This document shows positions 14,156 through 15,049 of a stretch of 15,049 nt of DNA, piece by piece. Both the position numbers and the translations under genes were made by a program. The notes under the pieces were generated by a model. The model saw only the letters and a list, made by a program, of their open reading frames with translations. It did not search any database and was not told the origin of the DNA. Positions within the stretch are counted from its first letter, which is position 1. Every line of letters starts with the position of its first letter. Source of the stretch: Rhodobacterales bacterium (GTDB lineage Bacteria > Pseudomonadota > Alphaproteobacteria > Rhodobacterales > Rhodobacteraceae); the NCBI GenBank assembly GCA_013298675.1, contig JAAFIJ010000029.1:1-15049 (forward strand), given 5' to 3'.

Positions 14156-15049
14156 TCAACGATCGGTCAGGGTTTGAAGGAATGCCACGATTGCGGCCTC
14201 TTCCACCTCGGTCAGTTTCAGATTGCCCAACTCGTCACGATTGACGGTTGCGGGAACTTCGGCCTTGGGCCAACACCGCTGGGCCAAAGCTTCAGCCTCT
14301 GGCAGATTTCCAGCACAGGCGGGCCAGACATCGCGGGTGTTGTAAAACCGGACGACCCCAGCCAAGGTTTTGAAATAGCCGTTATGGGTATAAGCGCGCG
14401 GCGCGTCTGGGGTGGCGCGGGCATCGACGTTGCGCAAGGTTGGCACCTTGACCTTACCCATCATGTCATCTGCCAACGGGGCATAGATCAAATCGGCGGC
14501 AAGTGTCGGGCCGACACCCAGATCCACCCAATCTGCGCCCAACGGGTTGGCCGCCATTTCGTAATAGGGATTGGCCGGGTTACGGGGCACGCCCAGATTG
14601 TCATAGGTGAAATCTGTGAACAGCGCCCCCTCACCCAAAGGACCGGCGTCAGTGATATGACAGGCGGAACACTTGCCTTTGGTGTTAAACAACTCAAGCC
14701 CGGCAAGCTCTTGTGCGCTTAGAGTGCCTTGACCCGCGACAAACGCATCATACCGCGAGGAAAATCGGTTCACCTCTGGCGAGGCCTCATAGACAGCTAT
14801 GGCACGTGCAAGCAGGGCAAAGGCTTGATCCACTTTGCCAGCAGCCTCTTCGTCCAGCGGGGCCGTCGCGAGGCTTAACGCACAGGCTTCACCGACACGT
14901 GCCGCAAATTCGGCGTGGGTTTCACACGCGCGGGCGACGACGCTTGCGGGGTCCGGCATCGCCATTTCCGCTGGGTTAAGGATGGGTTGCATGGATTGAT
15001 CTGCAAGGACAGAGCCCGTAACGTTTCCGGTCGCACGGCCGTCGAAAAA
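14156..15049 (-). CDS. Di-heme cytochrome c peroxidase (MauG/CcpA family), 5' end missing
   Basis: The reading frame runs through the right edge of the window: upstream of the first in-window Met (14992) it continues in frame with FFDGRATGNVTG, a family motif, so that Met is internal. The 297 visible residues include NPAEMAMPD, one heme c motif CSACH (codons 14671-14657) for the C-terminal heme, GLELFNTKGKCSACH, VKVPTLRNVDARATPDAPRAYTHNGYFKTL, and the final AIVAFLQTLTD. The N-terminal domain with signal peptide and first CxxCH would lie beyond the window. These are periplasmic enzymes that reduce H2O2 with electrons from small cytochromes, or, as in MauG, oxidise protein residues; which applies here is unknown. 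It converges with the J-domain gene, leaving 76 bases between stops. Confidence 0.92.
   Translation of the reverse strand, partial: FFDGRATGNVTGSVLADQSMQPILNPAEMAMPDPASVVARACETHAEFAARVGEACALSLATAPLDEEAAGKVDQAFALLARAIAVYEASPEVNRFSSRYDAFVAGQGTLSAQELAGLELFNTKGKCSACHITDAGPLGEGALFTDFTYDNLGVPRNPANPYYEMAANPLGADWVDLGVGPTLAADLIYAPLADDMMGKVKVPTLRNVDARATPDAPRAYTHNGYFKTLAGVVRFYNTRDVWPACAGNLPEAEALAQRCWPKAEVPATVNRDELGNLKLTEVEEAAIVAFLQTLTDR

Overview
This window looks like chromosomal DNA from a marine alphaproteobacterium of the Rhodobacterales (Roseobacter group). The evidence is a GC-rich but not extreme composition, a GatB starting in the style usual for this order, a Hint-domain RTX protein of the type common in roseobacters, malate synthase G, an alphaproteobacterial J-domain protein beside a BolA gene, and a MauG-like di-heme peroxidase. 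The species cannot be named from the sequence alone. Genes are dense and no gene-free stretch exceeds about 210 bases. I see no tRNA, rRNA, CRISPR array, insertion sequence or prophage gene.

Layout: (a) 3-1136, the 3' end of a large secreted RTX calcium-binding protein with a C-terminal Hint domain, then a stem-loop. (b) 1301-2419, a HisC-like PLP aminotransferase whose tail overlaps the tail of a DUF4177 gene (2405-2776, minus). (c) gatB (2983-4494, minus), read towards the DUF4177 gene and followed by a stem-loop. (d) 4697-5329, a small lytic-transglycosylase lipoprotein, divergent from gatB. (e) pepN (5354-7924, minus), divergent from a photolyase/cryptochrome-like flavoprotein gene (8081-9514, plus). 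(f) A compact minus-strand operon of an ArsR-type repressor and two AHSA1/SRPBCC proteins (10781 down to 9538) with overlapping reading frames. A perfect 7-6-7 inverted repeat lies on the repressor's start codon. (g) glcB (10962-13124, plus), divergent from that operon. (h) A BolA-family gene (13121-13372, minus) divergent from a J-domain protein gene (13447-14079, plus). (i) A di-heme cytochrome c peroxidase gene (14156-15049, minus), whose 5' end lies outside the window.

Most of this is core metabolism and housekeeping: tRNA-dependent amidation (GatB), peptide turnover (PepN), glyoxylate assimilation (GlcB), iron-sulfur or redox homeostasis (BolA), wall remodelling and peroxide handling. 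I found no convincing new multi-gene system.

The observations most worth a second look are two. The photolyase-like protein has lost all three canonical Trp-triad positions, has an altered flavin loop, and may carry a shifted reading frame near its C-terminus. The ArsR/SRPBCC operon has a promoter and operator arrangement that predicts a leaderless, autorepressed mRNA.
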